From assembly GCA_028228615.1 (NCBI GenBank), contig JAOJBS010000025.1, forward strand, positions 1 to 28,416: DNA of 28,416 nt, read 5' to 3'. The first letter of the stretch is position 1. Every line of letters starts with the position of its first letter. The position numbers and the translations under genes are program-made. The notes beneath the pieces are model-generated. The model worked only from the letters and a program-made list of their open reading frames with translations, did not search any database and had not been told where the DNA came from. The stretch comes from UBA4421 sp028228615. Lineage in GTDB: Bacteria > Pseudomonadota > Gammaproteobacteria > Pseudomonadales > Azotimanducaceae. Shown one piece after another: positions 14,947 to 23,795 of the stretch.

Positions 14947-16674
14947 TTACAGAATCGAGGCGGTCAACTCAACATCTGCGAACTGCCAAATGGTTTCAAA
15001 ATGCATTTTCGCCTTGGCTGCTTCCTCGATCTTACCCTGGGCCGTTAAGCTCTGAGACAAACCAAACATGGACCAGCCATTGTGTGGATATTGCTTAAGA
15101 TCTTTTCTAAACACCGCTTCGGCTTCAGCGTGCTTGCCGCCAGCCGTAAGCGCCGCGCCTAACGACTGCCTTGTTGGGTAGTACCAAAACGGTGGCTCCG
15201 TATAAGGCAGTAGATCTTGAGCGGCCACTGCTTGTTCAAAATGACTAACCGCCTGATCAAACTCACCGCCACGATAAGCAATTTCGCCGTGCAACAAATG
15301 AATAGCAATACCTACCAACGCAGAGCCCGGATAATCTCGACTGTCTAGAAAGCGGACAGATACATCATCTTTCAGCGGCTCCAACAACGCCAGCTCCGCA
15401 TTGGCCGCCTCAAACAGACCTTTAGCTGCATAGGCGACACCACGCGCGTAATGCCAAACAGATCGCGCAAACATAAACTCTTCGTGAGGCTGCGGTTCCG
15501 CAAGAATGTCATCCCACTTAGCAAAGCGCACTAAGGACAGCAAAGGCACTGTGCGGAAAAACTCGATGGTAGGAAATGCCTTAACCTGCTCAACGCGCAC
15601 GTTTTCTACTACACGACGGGCACTTTCGATGCTCAGTGCACTCTGCCCCTGCATGGTGGAAGCCGACCAAAGAAAGTGGATGTTATGAGGGTAGTATGCA
15701 GCCGGATAGAAACCTTGAGCATTGCACGCTGCAATATAAGCCTCATCAACAGCAGCAGCTCGCAAATTCGCCTGCGCCGCATCATTGTATCGACCTATAC
15801 GAAAAAAGATGTGTGACGGCATGTGCACCAAGTGTCCCGCACCGGGCACCAAGTTGGACAGCCTATCAGCCGCTGCTTCTGCACGACTAGGATCAGAGGA
15901 TGCCTCCAATGCGTGAATATACAAATGTAAGGCTAATGGGTGATCTGGTTCAGCTGCCATTACTTTTTCTAAACTGGCAATGACCGCTGATGTTTCAGGC
16001 TTAGCTATGCCATCGTCTGACCAGTAGTTCCAAGGCATTGTGTTCATAAGCGCCTCGGCATAAATCGACGCGGCATTCATATCATCTGGGTATTGCGCAG
16101 CCAAGTCGCCCATAGCTTCTGCCCAAGCTAGATCGAGGGGTTCACGCGGACTGTCCAAGTCTCCGTTATAACGGGCAGACAACGCCTTAATATAGCCCTG
16201 TTCTTGCTGGCTGACGCCGCCGCTAAGTGCTATCGCTTTCTGAAGGGCGGCAAAAGCCTTCTGGCGCTCTTGGGCTGACATGATCACTTTGCCTTTGCTA
16301 GTGACATTAATGTTTGGCCCAGTAGCCAGAGCTTCACCCCAAAAACACATTGCACAACTGGGGTCTAAAGTTTGCGCCGCTTTAAAACTGCGAATAGATT
16401 CAGCGTGATTAAAAGCAAAAGCCAAGACCATGCCTTGATTGAAATACTTTTGCGCATCTGCATCCGCTGTTGTAATCGGCATAGCAAAAGTACCCATATT
16501 GTCAAACAGAGGTGCTCCGGCGCGGATCGCAAGATCATTGTTTGACGTGGTCAGCTCTGCTGTTTTTTCTGCTATTGCCTCCGCTGATGCTTCTGCTGTG
16601 ATATCATCGGATTGGCCACAACCGAACAAAAGCGCAAGCGCAAATACGAGTAATGTATTCAGTAACAAGTTCAT
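14947..16674 (-). CDS. TPR-repeat lipoprotein with His-rich motifs
   Basis: 575 residues. The signal ends in LLFGC (lipobox Cys19). An Ala/Glu/Thr-rich linker follows (about 24-45), then a long helical TPR-type body: KYFNQGMVLAFAFNHAESIRSFKAAQTLDP at the start, and EFDQAVSHFEQAV and AEAVFRKDLKQYP near the end. Unusual conserved-looking blocks interrupt the repeats: CAMCFWGEALATGPNIN, LHLYIHALE, GHLVHMPSHIFFRIGRY and YYPHNIHFLW. These histidines and the CxxC could form a metal or heme site, but that is inference. AAGGAG precedes the ATG. It stands 240 bp downstream of the NTF2-like gene in the same direction, with hairpins between. Specific function unknown. Confidence 0.75.
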   Translation of the reverse strand: MNLLLNTLLVFALALLFGCGQSDDITAEASAEAIAEKTAELTTSNNDLAIRAGAPLFDNMGTFAMPITTADADAQKYFNQGMVLAFAFNHAESIRSFKAAQTLDPSCAMCFWGEALATGPNINVTSKGKVIMSAQERQKAFAALQKAIALSGGVSQQEQGYIKALSARYNGDLDSPREPLDLAWAEAMGDLAAQYPDDMNAASIYAEALMNTMPWNYWSDDGIAKPETSAVIASLEKVMAAEPDHPLALHLYIHALEASSDPSRAEAAADRLSNLVPGAGHLVHMPSHIFFRIGRYNDAAQANLRAAAVDEAYIAACNAQGFYPAAYYPHNIHFLWSASTMQGQSALSIESARRVVENVRVEQVKAFPTIEFFRTVPLLSLVRFAKWDDILAEPQPHEEFMFARSVWHYARGVAYAAKGLFEAANAELALLEPLKDDVSVRFLDSRDYPGSALVGIAIHLLHGEIAYRGGEFDQAVSHFEQAVAAQDLLPYTEPPFWYYPTRQSLGAALTAGGKHAEAEAVFRKDLKQYPHNGWSMFGLSQSLTAQGKIEEAAKAKMHFETIWQFADVELTASIL

Positions 16675-16796
16675 GATAAATCTCCTTCGATTACGAATTT
16701 TATTATTCTAGTTACTCCCTAGCTGGCAGAACGACTGTACGCTAATACCGCGGGTCGGCGTCAACAGTACTAAATTCTTTTTTTAGTGGGAAGGCT

Positions 16797-16912
16797 AGCG
16801 GTTCTGGCAAGAAGTTCTAGAACCGCACGCTAGGAAAGGTAGGTTCAAAGCGGCAGAAAATGCTGCGAGAGGGCGGGTTCAAAACTGAACCCTCCCTCAG
16901 GAGAGGGTTCTA
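16797..16912 (-). promoter_or_regulatory. Hairpins with mutually exclusive pairing between two minus-strand genes
   Basis: Reading the minus strand, GAACCCTCTC is followed by GAGGGAGGGTTC and then GAACCCGCCCTC. The middle segment can pair with either neighbour, as in attenuators. A further repeat, GCGGTTCT/AGAACCGC, lies at about 16799-16827. The first hairpin ends close to the stop of the NTF2-like gene and probably terminates it or protects its 3' end. No clear U-run follows. Confidence 0.4.
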
Positions 16913-16913
16913 G

Positions 16914-17358
16914 CTACTTGGCAGCTTTCATCATCGCCGCTGAATCTTCAAACGGCTGAAAACTCGCGTACTTGCCATTCTTAATCGTCACCATGTGAAT
17001 GGACTCGGTGTCTAAGCCCTCGGCGGTCATTTTGATATGCACAAACACGGTATCACCAGACTCATAGTAGTGAATAGGCTCTACTTTGAAGTTAGACCAC
17101 ATTTCACCGATAGAGCCAAAAACACCCTCAATCACTGCGTCTGGGCCTGTATAAGTTCCCGCATAGGGTAGGCCCACCTGAATAGTCCAAACCACATCAT
17201 CGACTTGGGTGCCTTTCCAGGCTTCCATATCGCCAGAGGCAAAAGCGTCATAATTCGACTTTGCTATGGCAACGTTAGCCGACATTTCACGCTCAGCATG
17301 GTGGTCTGCAAAAAATTGTTGTAGAAAATAGCATGAGAACCAGTGCAATTTTTTTCAT
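16914..17358 (-). pseudogene. Secreted SnoaL-like/NTF2-fold protein with a homopolymer frameshift at the signal peptide
   Basis: The NTF2-like body is clear: NVAIAKSNYDAFASGDMEAWKGTQVDDVVWTI, GTYTGPDAVIEGVF, VHIKMTAEGLDTES, running to a TAG at 16914-16916. Upstream, the ATG at 17358 with AAAGGA before it begins MKKIALVLMLFSTTIF, a good signal peptide. The two are out of frame by one base. The joint is a run of six Ts on the minus strand (17310-17315); five would give the signal followed by A-DHHAEREMSANV with a normal cleavage site. It is a recent mutation, a phase-variable tract, or a sequencing error. A TTG start at 17348 in the body frame would give a nonsense N-terminus. Confidence 0.7.
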
Positions 17359-17412
17359 TTCAGATCCTTTCTTCTTATTGTTTGAACGTACTTACTTTTA
17401 ACTTTTTGAACT

Positions 17413-17468
17413 TCATAGTTTGATTTTCATAGTTTGATTTTCATAGTTTGAATTTCATAGTTTGCAAT
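17413..17468. repeat. 14-bp tandem repeat, four units
   Basis: TCATAGTTTGATTT at 17413-17426 and 17427-17440 is followed by TCATAGTTTGAATT (17441-17454) and TCATAGTTTGCAAT (17455-17468). It lies just upstream of the NTF2-like gene, between it and the interrupted GFA gene, so it may affect transcription of the former. Confidence 0.9.
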
Positions 17469-17516
17469 TCGCTATTCGTATGACGCTTACCTATTTAGTG
17501 AAAACCCAAGCGCACT

Positions 17517-17909
17517 TTAGCTTTCAGGCAGCGAGGCTAGCTCAACGGGAATACTTGCCCAAGCTGGCGCGTCATTTTCGCAGTGAATCATAGTTGGCTG
17601 GAACACCTCCGGGTGATCGAGAGAGCCACCCGAGACGCTGGCTACGCCTGTGTCTAAATCAGCCCACAATCTAGTGCCGCAGCTCGGGCAAAAATTGCGT
17701 GTATTTTTTCGGCCTGATCTGGCTTAAACAGTGTACGAAGTTGGCACCCCCTGATCGATCGAGAGATCCCCTCGCTGAACAACATAGGCGGCATAACCCG
17801 CTGCCCCGCTTACTTTGACGCAATCAGTGCAATAACAAAAAAGCTGCGCCACTGGGTCACCTGCAATGGAATAACGCACTTCGCCACACAAACATCCACC
17901 TTTTGTCAT
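17517..17909 (-). pseudogene. GFA/CENP-V-type zinc enzyme gene interrupted by an in-frame TAA
   Basis: From the ATG at 17909 (GGAG seven bases upstream) the frame reads MTKGGCLCGEVRYSI and FCYCTDCVKVSGAAG, the zinc-binding cysteines of the glutathione-dependent formaldehyde-activating (GFA) family. It then reaches TAA at 17724-17726 (SYTV-stop). The same frame continues without shift: ARSGRKNTRNFCPSCGTRLWADL, including the last zinc Cys pair, then DHPEVFQPTMIH, to TAA at 17517-17519. Joined it is about 130 residues, the normal length. A single nonsense change is the simplest explanation; without readthrough the C-terminal zinc ligands are lost. Confidence 0.8.
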
Positions 17910-17924
17910 ATATTTCTCCAAGTA

Positions 17925-18170
17925 CTAAAGATTAATTAATTCAGAATTAAAGGCCCGCATTGCTTGGTGAGCGCTGGGCCAGCCGTTGTTGCCTTCGCGG
18001 AGCACTTCATTATTTGTATCTAAGACTTTAGCTGCGTTACCAATGAATAAGGGCGCGGCGGTAGTGTAGGCCCAGATTTGCCATTCCGCAGAGGTGTGTG
18101 GTGCTGTTGGTTCTTCAGCATGGCTCGCCATTGCAAAAGATAACGTAAGTGCGAGAAGCGTCGTATTCAT
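17925..18170 (-). CDS. Small secreted protein, possibly truncated
   Basis: 81 residues from the ATG at 18170. Signal peptide MNTTLLALTLSFAMASHA is followed by SAEWQIWAYTTAAPLFIGNAAKVLD, VLREGNNGW, PSAHQAMRAF. I recall secreted proteins of unknown function with W-Q-I-W-A-Y and L-R-E-G-x-N-G-W that continue further. Here the tail after NGW is short, so this may be an internally deleted or truncated member. It ends 15 bases before the start of the interrupted GFA gene, whose ribosome site directly follows this stop, so the two are co-transcribed. No function can be assigned. Confidence 0.5.
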   Translation of the reverse strand: MNTTLLALTLSFAMASHAEEPTAPHTSAEWQIWAYTTAAPLFIGNAAKVLDTNNEVLREGNNGWPSAHQAMRAFNSELINL

Positions 18171-18244
18171 CACATTTAGGTTTATTTTTATTATTGCTCT
18201 TATTATTTCCTACTAGTTAATGCAATGCTTGCTAGATTTTATTC

Positions 18245-18268
18245 TTGTTCTTGTGCTTGTTCTTGTTC
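18245..18268. repeat. Hexamer repeat (TTGTTC)4 with one variant unit
   Basis: TTGTTC, TTGTGC, TTGTTC, TTGTTC lie in the short gap after the MFS gene and before the small secreted-protein gene (both minus strand). Confidence 0.8.
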
Positions 18269-18296
18269 TTTAGAGTGCCCACCAGTCGCTAGAGCG

Positions 18297-19505
18297 CTAT
18301 TGGGCGTCATGTCGCGGCAACCGCAACGCAGCAACCAAACCAATAATACTCATGAACGCCGCCAGCAGAAACACAAAAGTAAAGGAACCCGTAAGGTCCG
18401 CAATAAAACCACCAATGGGCGGAGAAATAGTTTGCGCGATTCCAAATGCAAGCGTGGCTGCGGCAAAGCTCGGGCCATAATCTTGAGCGGTCGTATTTTC
18501 CACAACATAAAGCGTCATCAGCGTGGGTATTGCGCCAAACAGAAAGCCAATACCGACACACGCAGCCAACACCGGCAGTTCGTAACCAGTGAGTATCACG
18601 CCGACAAAAATTGGCCAGAGCGCAAAGGCCAGAGCCAAGGTCAGACGAACACCGATACGCTGCGCAATGGTGACAAAGGTTGGTCCACCCAAAATCATTG
18701 TGAATCCCACCAACGTAAATGCAAACGCTGCATCCACTGAACTCCAAATGCTGTCGTCTTCCAACCTTGTCGTTAAGAAACCAAGAATAAGTAAATACAT
18801 AAAACCGAACGTGGAATAGGCAACGATGTGCGGCAGCCAACCAGGCATCCGTTGTAGCGCGGTGAATCCGCCGAAGCCCGCACCACCAGACGGTGCGGCT
18901 TGCTGGTGACGCACTAATAGCAAAACCGCAACTAACACCCCAACACCAATGAAGAACTGGATTTCGTAAACACTAGACCAGGCGCTGTCACCTTCTATTG
19001 GTCGTAAAATGCCGCTCAAAATGCTCACGAACATCACGCCCACGCCAATGCCCGAACTCATCATACCAACAGCAAGCGGTCGTCTATGCGCTGGCAAGGC
19101 ATCCGCCGCAATCACCGGTGCAGGAATCCATAGAAATGCACCGCCAATGCCCGCTACAAATAGACCCGCAGCCAATACCCATGGAGAGCCAGCCAAGCTG
19201 GCTATAAGCAAACCAAATGTCGCGAAGGCAAGTCCCACACGCATAACATTGATCAGTAAATAGCGACTGGTGGCCCAAGCCACAACCAACGTACCCAGTA
19301 AATAGGCACCTACATTGGCAGCGCCAACAAGACCGGCTAGCGTGTTGCTGATACCTAAATCATCTCGTACTGCTGGTAATAGCACGCCGTAACCAAACCG
19401 GCCAAAGGCTTGGCCAACCGCTGCTGCCATTGCAATCAGGAGAACAGTGATCCATCCAAGTTTTGCCCATGAGCGCTGCGGTTGATTAGGTGTGGTTGGA
19501 TTCAT
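18297..19505 (-). CDS. MFS transporter, YbfB/YjiJ family
   Basis: 402 residues with about 12 hydrophobic segments. The N-terminal signature GQAFGRFGYGVLLPAVRDDLG (in TM1 and the following loop) is the hallmark of the YbfB/YjiJ (MFS_4) group. GAFLWIPAPVIAADALPAHRRPLAVGMMSSGIGVG covers TM4-5. Members are putative exporters or small-molecule carriers in the inner membrane; the substrate is unknown. Only a weak purine stretch (AGTGA) precedes the ATG. It is divergent from the CoA-transferase gene with a 200-bp shared upstream region. No link to the neighbouring IorAB genes is shown by spacing. Confidence 0.92.
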   Translation of the reverse strand: MNPTTPNQPQRSWAKLGWITVLLIAMAAAVGQAFGRFGYGVLLPAVRDDLGISNTLAGLVGAANVGAYLLGTLVVAWATSRYLLINVMRVGLAFATFGLLIASLAGSPWVLAAGLFVAGIGGAFLWIPAPVIAADALPAHRRPLAVGMMSSGIGVGVMFVSILSGILRPIEGDSAWSSVYEIQFFIGVGVLVAVLLLVRHQQAAPSGGAGFGGFTALQRMPGWLPHIVAYSTFGFMYLLILGFLTTRLEDDSIWSSVDAAFAFTLVGFTMILGGPTFVTIAQRIGVRLTLALAFALWPIFVGVILTGYELPVLAACVGIGFLFGAIPTLMTLYVVENTTAQDYGPSFAAATLAFGIAQTISPPIGGFIADLTGSFTFVFLLAAFMSIIGLVAALRLPRHDAQ

Positions 19506-19709
19506 AGATCACTGCAAAAAAGACAATCCGCCATCCTAATCTATCGACCAATATAAAGCTTTGTGTTTTAAACCGGCCCAGACTTGTGTCCTACAGCGAT
19601 CTAAGATAGAAATCAGCACAACATTATTAAAACGTTTAATACGCAAAATCAGGGTACCTAGGGAGTAATTTCAGCTTACGCCCAAATTTACGAAACAGGG
19701 GAGAATTAA

Positions 19710-20888
19710 GTGAAGCCGTTAGAAGGTATTACCGTACTAGAATTTTCAACAATGATTACCGCGTCTTTTGCGGCCATGATGATGGCTGAGCAAGGCGCTC
19801 GAGTGATTAAGGTCGAACCGATGAATGTGGGTGACCCAATGAGATATATTGGCGCCAACAAAGGCGGAATCTCATCATTGTTTGCCAACTGCAACAGAGG
19901 CAAGCAGTCCATTCGCGTCAATCTCAAAGAGGAGGAAGGCCAAGCACTTATTCGCGAGATGATCCCTCAAGTAGACATATTTATTCATAACTTTAGACCC
20001 GGCGTTATGGATAAATTGAATTTAGGCAGCGCCTCCCTTCGCGCTTTGCAGCCCAAACTAATTTATGCAGCGATATCAGGCTTCGGTAAAGAGGGGCCGT
20101 TAGGCGGCGCACCCGCATATGACCCTATCATTCAAGCTCAAGCTGGACTCACCGCAACCCAGGGCAGAAATAACGAACCCGCATTTTTTAGAACCTTAAT
20201 CTGCGACAAAATTACCGCTTACACCGCCTGCCAAGCGGTAACTTGCGCACTCTACGTGCGCGAAAAAACGGGACAAGGCCAGCATATTGACCTGTCTATG
20301 CTCGACTCAAGTTTGTTCTTTGTTTTTCCCGATGGCTTTCAAAACCATACGTTGCTCGACGCTGATCATGAACCGGGCCCGTTATTAATCGACTTGCTCT
20401 ACGAACTGTCGCCAACAAAAGATGGTGCTATAACCGTGTCAGCAGCTACTGACGAGATGCAAATGCGGGGGTTGATAGCGCTAGGCATAGAACACCTGCT
20501 AGTAGATGAACGCTTCAACTCCTTCGAAAAAATGGTCACTAACCTGAAAGAATTTAAAGGTCTCGTTGCCGAAGCGTATTTGCAATTCACTACCGACGAG
20601 ATTTTGCAAAAACTCCAAGCTGCCGATGTGCCCTGCGCCAGGAGCCTGGATAAAGATGAAGTATTAGCGCAAGAGCAGTTGGCGGCTAACGACACGGTTG
20701 GCATTCTTGATCACCCCATCATGGGTAAAATGCGCATCATCAAATCTCCTGCGCGCTTTGGCGGACAACGCTTAGAGCCTTCGCGACCTAGCCCTGATCA
20801 TGGCGAACATACTGCCGAGGTTTTGCGTGATTTTGAATTTTCTGCGAAGCGCATTCAAACCATGACCGAGCGTGGCATAGTTGCCTAA
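19710..20888 (+). CDS. Family III CoA-transferase (CaiB/BaiF)
   Basis: 392 residues, full length. It moves CoA between carboxylic acids. Family text: GITVLEFSTMITASFAAMMM, ARVIKVEPMNVGDPMR, NRGKQSIRVNLKEEEGQ, FIHNFRPGVMDKL, YAAISGFGKEGPL, AYDPIIQAQAGL. The catalytic aspartate is expected at D166 (LICDKITAY). GTG at 19710 is the start, with AGGGGAG seven bases upstream; no ATG fits the family start as well. It is divergent from the MFS gene and convergent with IorB. A role in activating an acid for beta-oxidation, alongside the crotonase in this window, is possible but not shown by operon structure. Confidence 0.93.
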   Translation: MKPLEGITVLEFSTMITASFAAMMMAEQGARVIKVEPMNVGDPMRYIGANKGGISSLFANCNRGKQSIRVNLKEEEGQALIREMIPQVDIFIHNFRPGVMDKLNLGSASLRALQPKLIYAAISGFGKEGPLGGAPAYDPIIQAQAGLTATQGRNNEPAFFRTLICDKITAYTACQAVTCALYVREKTGQGQHIDLSMLDSSLFFVFPDGFQNHTLLDADHEPGPLLIDLLYELSPTKDGAITVSAATDEMQMRGLIALGIEHLLVDERFNSFEKMVTNLKEFKGLVAEAYLQFTTDEILQKLQAADVPCARSLDKDEVLAQEQLAANDTVGILDHPIMGKMRIIKSPARFGGQRLEPSRPSPDHGEHTAEVLRDFEFSAKRIQTMTERGIVA

Positions 20889-21074
20889 CGTCAGTAGGCA
20901 CCCTGTTTAAACCAAGAGACGATTTATGTTTACACGCGAAACGTCGTTCTGACTGCGAAAACTAATACAAATTAGGCTTACAAGTAGACAGTCGTCCAGC
21001 CGAAGCCGGCCAGGGCGGCGCTAGAACACGCTCAATACCTGGCCAAGCCCTGCCTAGATCAACGTGCATGGGCT

Positions 21075-23315
21075 TTAAACAAGCTTGAACCCTGCATTAC
21101 TCAGCGGCATAGAGCGGATACGCTCGCCAGTGGCCGCAAAAATTGCATTGGTCACAGCCGGCGCTAGCGGCGGCAATGCTGGCTCGCCTAACCCTGTTGG
21201 CTTGTTGTCACTTTGAATAAAATGCACGTCGATTTCCGGCGTTGAAGCAATTCGCATCACTGGATATTGATGGAAGTTGTCTTGCTCAATACGACCATTT
21301 TGCATCGTGATTTCTTGCAAGGCCATGGTGCTTAGTCCATCTACTATGGAGCCTTGCACCTGGTTAATTGCACCGCTCATATTGATGATTGGTCCAACAT
21401 CCACTGCAACGGTGACGCGTTTAACGCGGTAATTTTTGTCCGCATCTACTGACACTTCAGCAACTTCAGCAACGTGTGCTGCATGGCAGAAGTAAAATGC
21501 CAGACCTAAGCCAGTGCCTTCTGGCATTTTTCTACCCCAACCGGCTTTTTCAGCAGCCAACTTGATCACATCTATTGCGCGCCCTGTGTTGAGGGCGGAA
21601 ATATTGCCCTCGTCAATCCAACGTCGCGACCCCATGAGTTCTGTCAAAAATTCTACGTGGTCACGCTCGGCCAAATTGGCCAGCTCATGTATAAAGCTCT
21701 GCTCTACAAAAGCGTTGGTATTCGACCCCGGCGCACGCCATGCGCCACATGCGGTTGCTACCGGCATCATAGACTGCCTGACACTGGCATTATCAAATGC
21801 AACCATAGGTAGTTCATTACCGCGCAAACCAGAACCAATCACTGGCTTACCGCTATCTGCAAAGCCAATGTAGTGCTGATCCCATGCAGCTAACTTACCG
21901 TCCGGATTAACGGCACCCTTCATATTTTCGAATCCACCCACTCTAAAATAGTCGTTATGAATGTCGTCTGTGCGAGTCCAGGTGAGTTTTACCGGCAAAC
22001 CGCTTTTATGAGATATCGCCATCGCTTCCGCGGCAAAGTCGTGTACTGCCCGCCGGCCAAAGCCGCCGCCCATACGCAGGCCATGAACTTTGACGTTTTC
22101 TTGCTTAACGCCCAGCATATTTTCTGCAATTTCCTTTACTTGATTAGGAAACTGACTACCTAACCATATTTCCATGGAAGCCGGTTTACCAGCAGTGCCT
22201 TTGCGGAAATCAACGGTACAGTTCATGGGTTCCATACAGACATGGGCAACATAGGGGAATTCGTAAAACCCCTCTATCGTACGGTTGTTACTGTCCGACA
22301 AAGCTTCAGGCACTGAAGCGCCTACCAATTTAACTTCGCCGCCGCCCTTTGCTGCTATTGCTCGAGCGTCAGTGACCATCTTTGACCATTGATCTGTAGA
22401 TGCTGCGCTTTCGTCCCAGTTAACTTTGAGCTTTGCCTTGGCTGCAAACACTGACCAAGTGTCATCTCCAACAATAGCAACACCGCCCTGCAGTTCAGCT
22501 AGGCCCTCCAAGAAGGCCATAGATGCTTTACCCGAGCGCACATCTGGTTGCAGAATAAACGCATCAACCACACCCGGCAGCGCCTTTATTTCTGCCCGGT
22601 TAAAACTTATTGCTTTACCACCGGGTCTAGGACACCGGGTATAGCTGGCAAACTTCATGCCAGGCACATCTACATCAATACCAAACTTAGACAAACCAGT
22701 AGCGATGACTAAATTGTCCACACTACCCACGGAGGTGCCGATAATTGAATAAGAGCGAGGGTCTTTGAAAGACAGTTGTTCAGGAACAGGCACCGGCTGC
22801 TGGGCCGCCACTGACGCCAATTGACCAAAGGTCATGCTGCGACCGGAGCCGTGAATGACCTGACTTGACTCAGCTTTCAGATCACGTCGCTCGACTTCCA
22901 TTAACTGGGACGCTGCACCAATCAACATCTCGCGCGCGGATGCACCCATGCGGCGCATAGCATCAAAATTTCGGGTTACCGACATAGAACCACCGGACCC
23001 CTGCAGACCAAACTTAGCAGGATCGATAGGCGCAAGAACAACCTCAACATCATCCCAGTTAGCACCCATTTCTTCCGCGATAATCATTGGTAGCGTTGTC
23101 TTAATGCCCTGACCCATCTCAGGGTTAGGCGCATAGATGGTGATTTGACCATCCGATGCAATTTGCACATAAAAGTTCAGCTCTGACGACTTCACCAAAG
23201 TTGTTGCGCCGTCTTCCAGTGCATTAGCAGGCAAGCTGAGCTTAAGCATTAGCCCACCGCCAGCAATAGCGGAGACTTTAAATAAATTCCGGCGACTGAT
23301 TTTTTTGCTGTTCAT
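21075..23315 (-). CDS. iorB: Molybdopterin-binding large subunit, isoquinoline 1-oxidoreductase type (Tat-exported)
   Basis: 746 residues, xanthine-oxidase family. The Tat signal SRRNLFKVSAIAGGGLML at the N-terminus indicates periplasmic export with folded cofactor. Then NPEMGQGIKTTLPMIIAEE (59-77), GSGGSMSVTRNFDAMRRMG, HGLRMGGGFGRRAVHD, CGAWRAPGSNTNAFVEQ and a GLGEPALPPLAPA block with active-site Glu711. These are the molybdopterin-binding and catalytic regions. Its ATG abuts the stop codon of the upstream 2Fe-2S subunit, so translation is coupled. There is no FAD subunit, as expected for the IorAB class, which passes electrons to a cytochrome; no cytochrome gene is adjacent here. Substrate (N-heterocycle or aldehyde) is undetermined. 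Confidence 0.93.
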   Translation of the reverse strand: MNSKKISRRNLFKVSAIAGGGLMLKLSLPANALEDGATTLVKSSELNFYVQIASDGQITIYAPNPEMGQGIKTTLPMIIAEEMGANWDDVEVVLAPIDPAKFGLQGSGGSMSVTRNFDAMRRMGASAREMLIGAASQLMEVERRDLKAESSQVIHGSGRSMTFGQLASVAAQQPVPVPEQLSFKDPRSYSIIGTSVGSVDNLVIATGLSKFGIDVDVPGMKFASYTRCPRPGGKAISFNRAEIKALPGVVDAFILQPDVRSGKASMAFLEGLAELQGGVAIVGDDTWSVFAAKAKLKVNWDESAASTDQWSKMVTDARAIAAKGGGEVKLVGASVPEALSDSNNRTIEGFYEFPYVAHVCMEPMNCTVDFRKGTAGKPASMEIWLGSQFPNQVKEIAENMLGVKQENVKVHGLRMGGGFGRRAVHDFAAEAMAISHKSGLPVKLTWTRTDDIHNDYFRVGGFENMKGAVNPDGKLAAWDQHYIGFADSGKPVIGSGLRGNELPMVAFDNASVRQSMMPVATACGAWRAPGSNTNAFVEQSFIHELANLAERDHVEFLTELMGSRRWIDEGNISALNTGRAIDVIKLAAEKAGWGRKMPEGTGLGLAFYFCHAAHVAEVAEVSVDADKNYRVKRVTVAVDVGPIINMSGAINQVQGSIVDGLSTMALQEITMQNGRIEQDNFHQYPVMRIASTPEIDVHFIQSDNKPTGLGEPALPPLAPAVTNAIFAATGERIRSMPLSNAGFKLV

Positions 23316-23795
23316 TTATCCGTTCCTCTTGTCTGCATTGTAAAAGGACGCAGCGGTGTGCACTGCTTTGCGAATTCGTACGTAAGTACCGCAGCGGCAA
23401 TAGTTTCCCGCCAAGGCCTGATCAATATCGTCATCCGAGGGTTGGCTATTGTTCGACAGCAACGCCGCGGCGCTCATGATTTGGCCTGCTTGGCAGTAAC
23501 CACACTGGGGCACATCGTGCTCTATCCACGCAGATTGCAATGGGTGCAAATCATCCCCTGGAGCGAGGCCTTCAATGGTTGTGACTGGACCTGACACTGC
23601 GGAAACAGGTAGCACGCAGGAGCGCACCGCTACGCCGTCAATATGTACAGTGCAGGAACCACATTGCGCAATGCCACAACCAAATTTGGTGCCAGTGAGT
23701 TTGAGCTTGTCGCGCAAAACCCATAACAACGGCATATCAGGGACAACATCAACTTCTAGATTCTCACCATTCACACTTAACGTATATTTACTCAT
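23316..23795 (-). CDS. iorA: (2Fe-2S) small subunit, isoquinoline 1-oxidoreductase type
   Basis: 159 residues from the ATG at 23795. The plant-type 2Fe-2S motif is GTKFGCGIAQCGSCTVHIDG plus the next Cys in RSCVLPV. The second, xanthine-oxidase-type cluster motif is CGYCQAGQIM with CRCGTY. It carries electrons from the molybdenum site of IorB. It has no signal of its own, so it is probably co-exported with the Tat-bearing large subunit. An in-frame GTG three codons upstream is an alternative start. It is the first gene of the pair. Confidence 0.93.
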   Translation of the reverse strand: MSKYTLSVNGENLEVDVVPDMPLLWVLRDKLKLTGTKFGCGIAQCGSCTVHIDGVAVRSCVLPVSAVSGPVTTIEGLAPGDDLHPLQSAWIEHDVPQCGYCQAGQIMSAAALLSNNSQPSDDDIDQALAGNYCRCGTYVRIRKAVHTAASFYNADKRNG

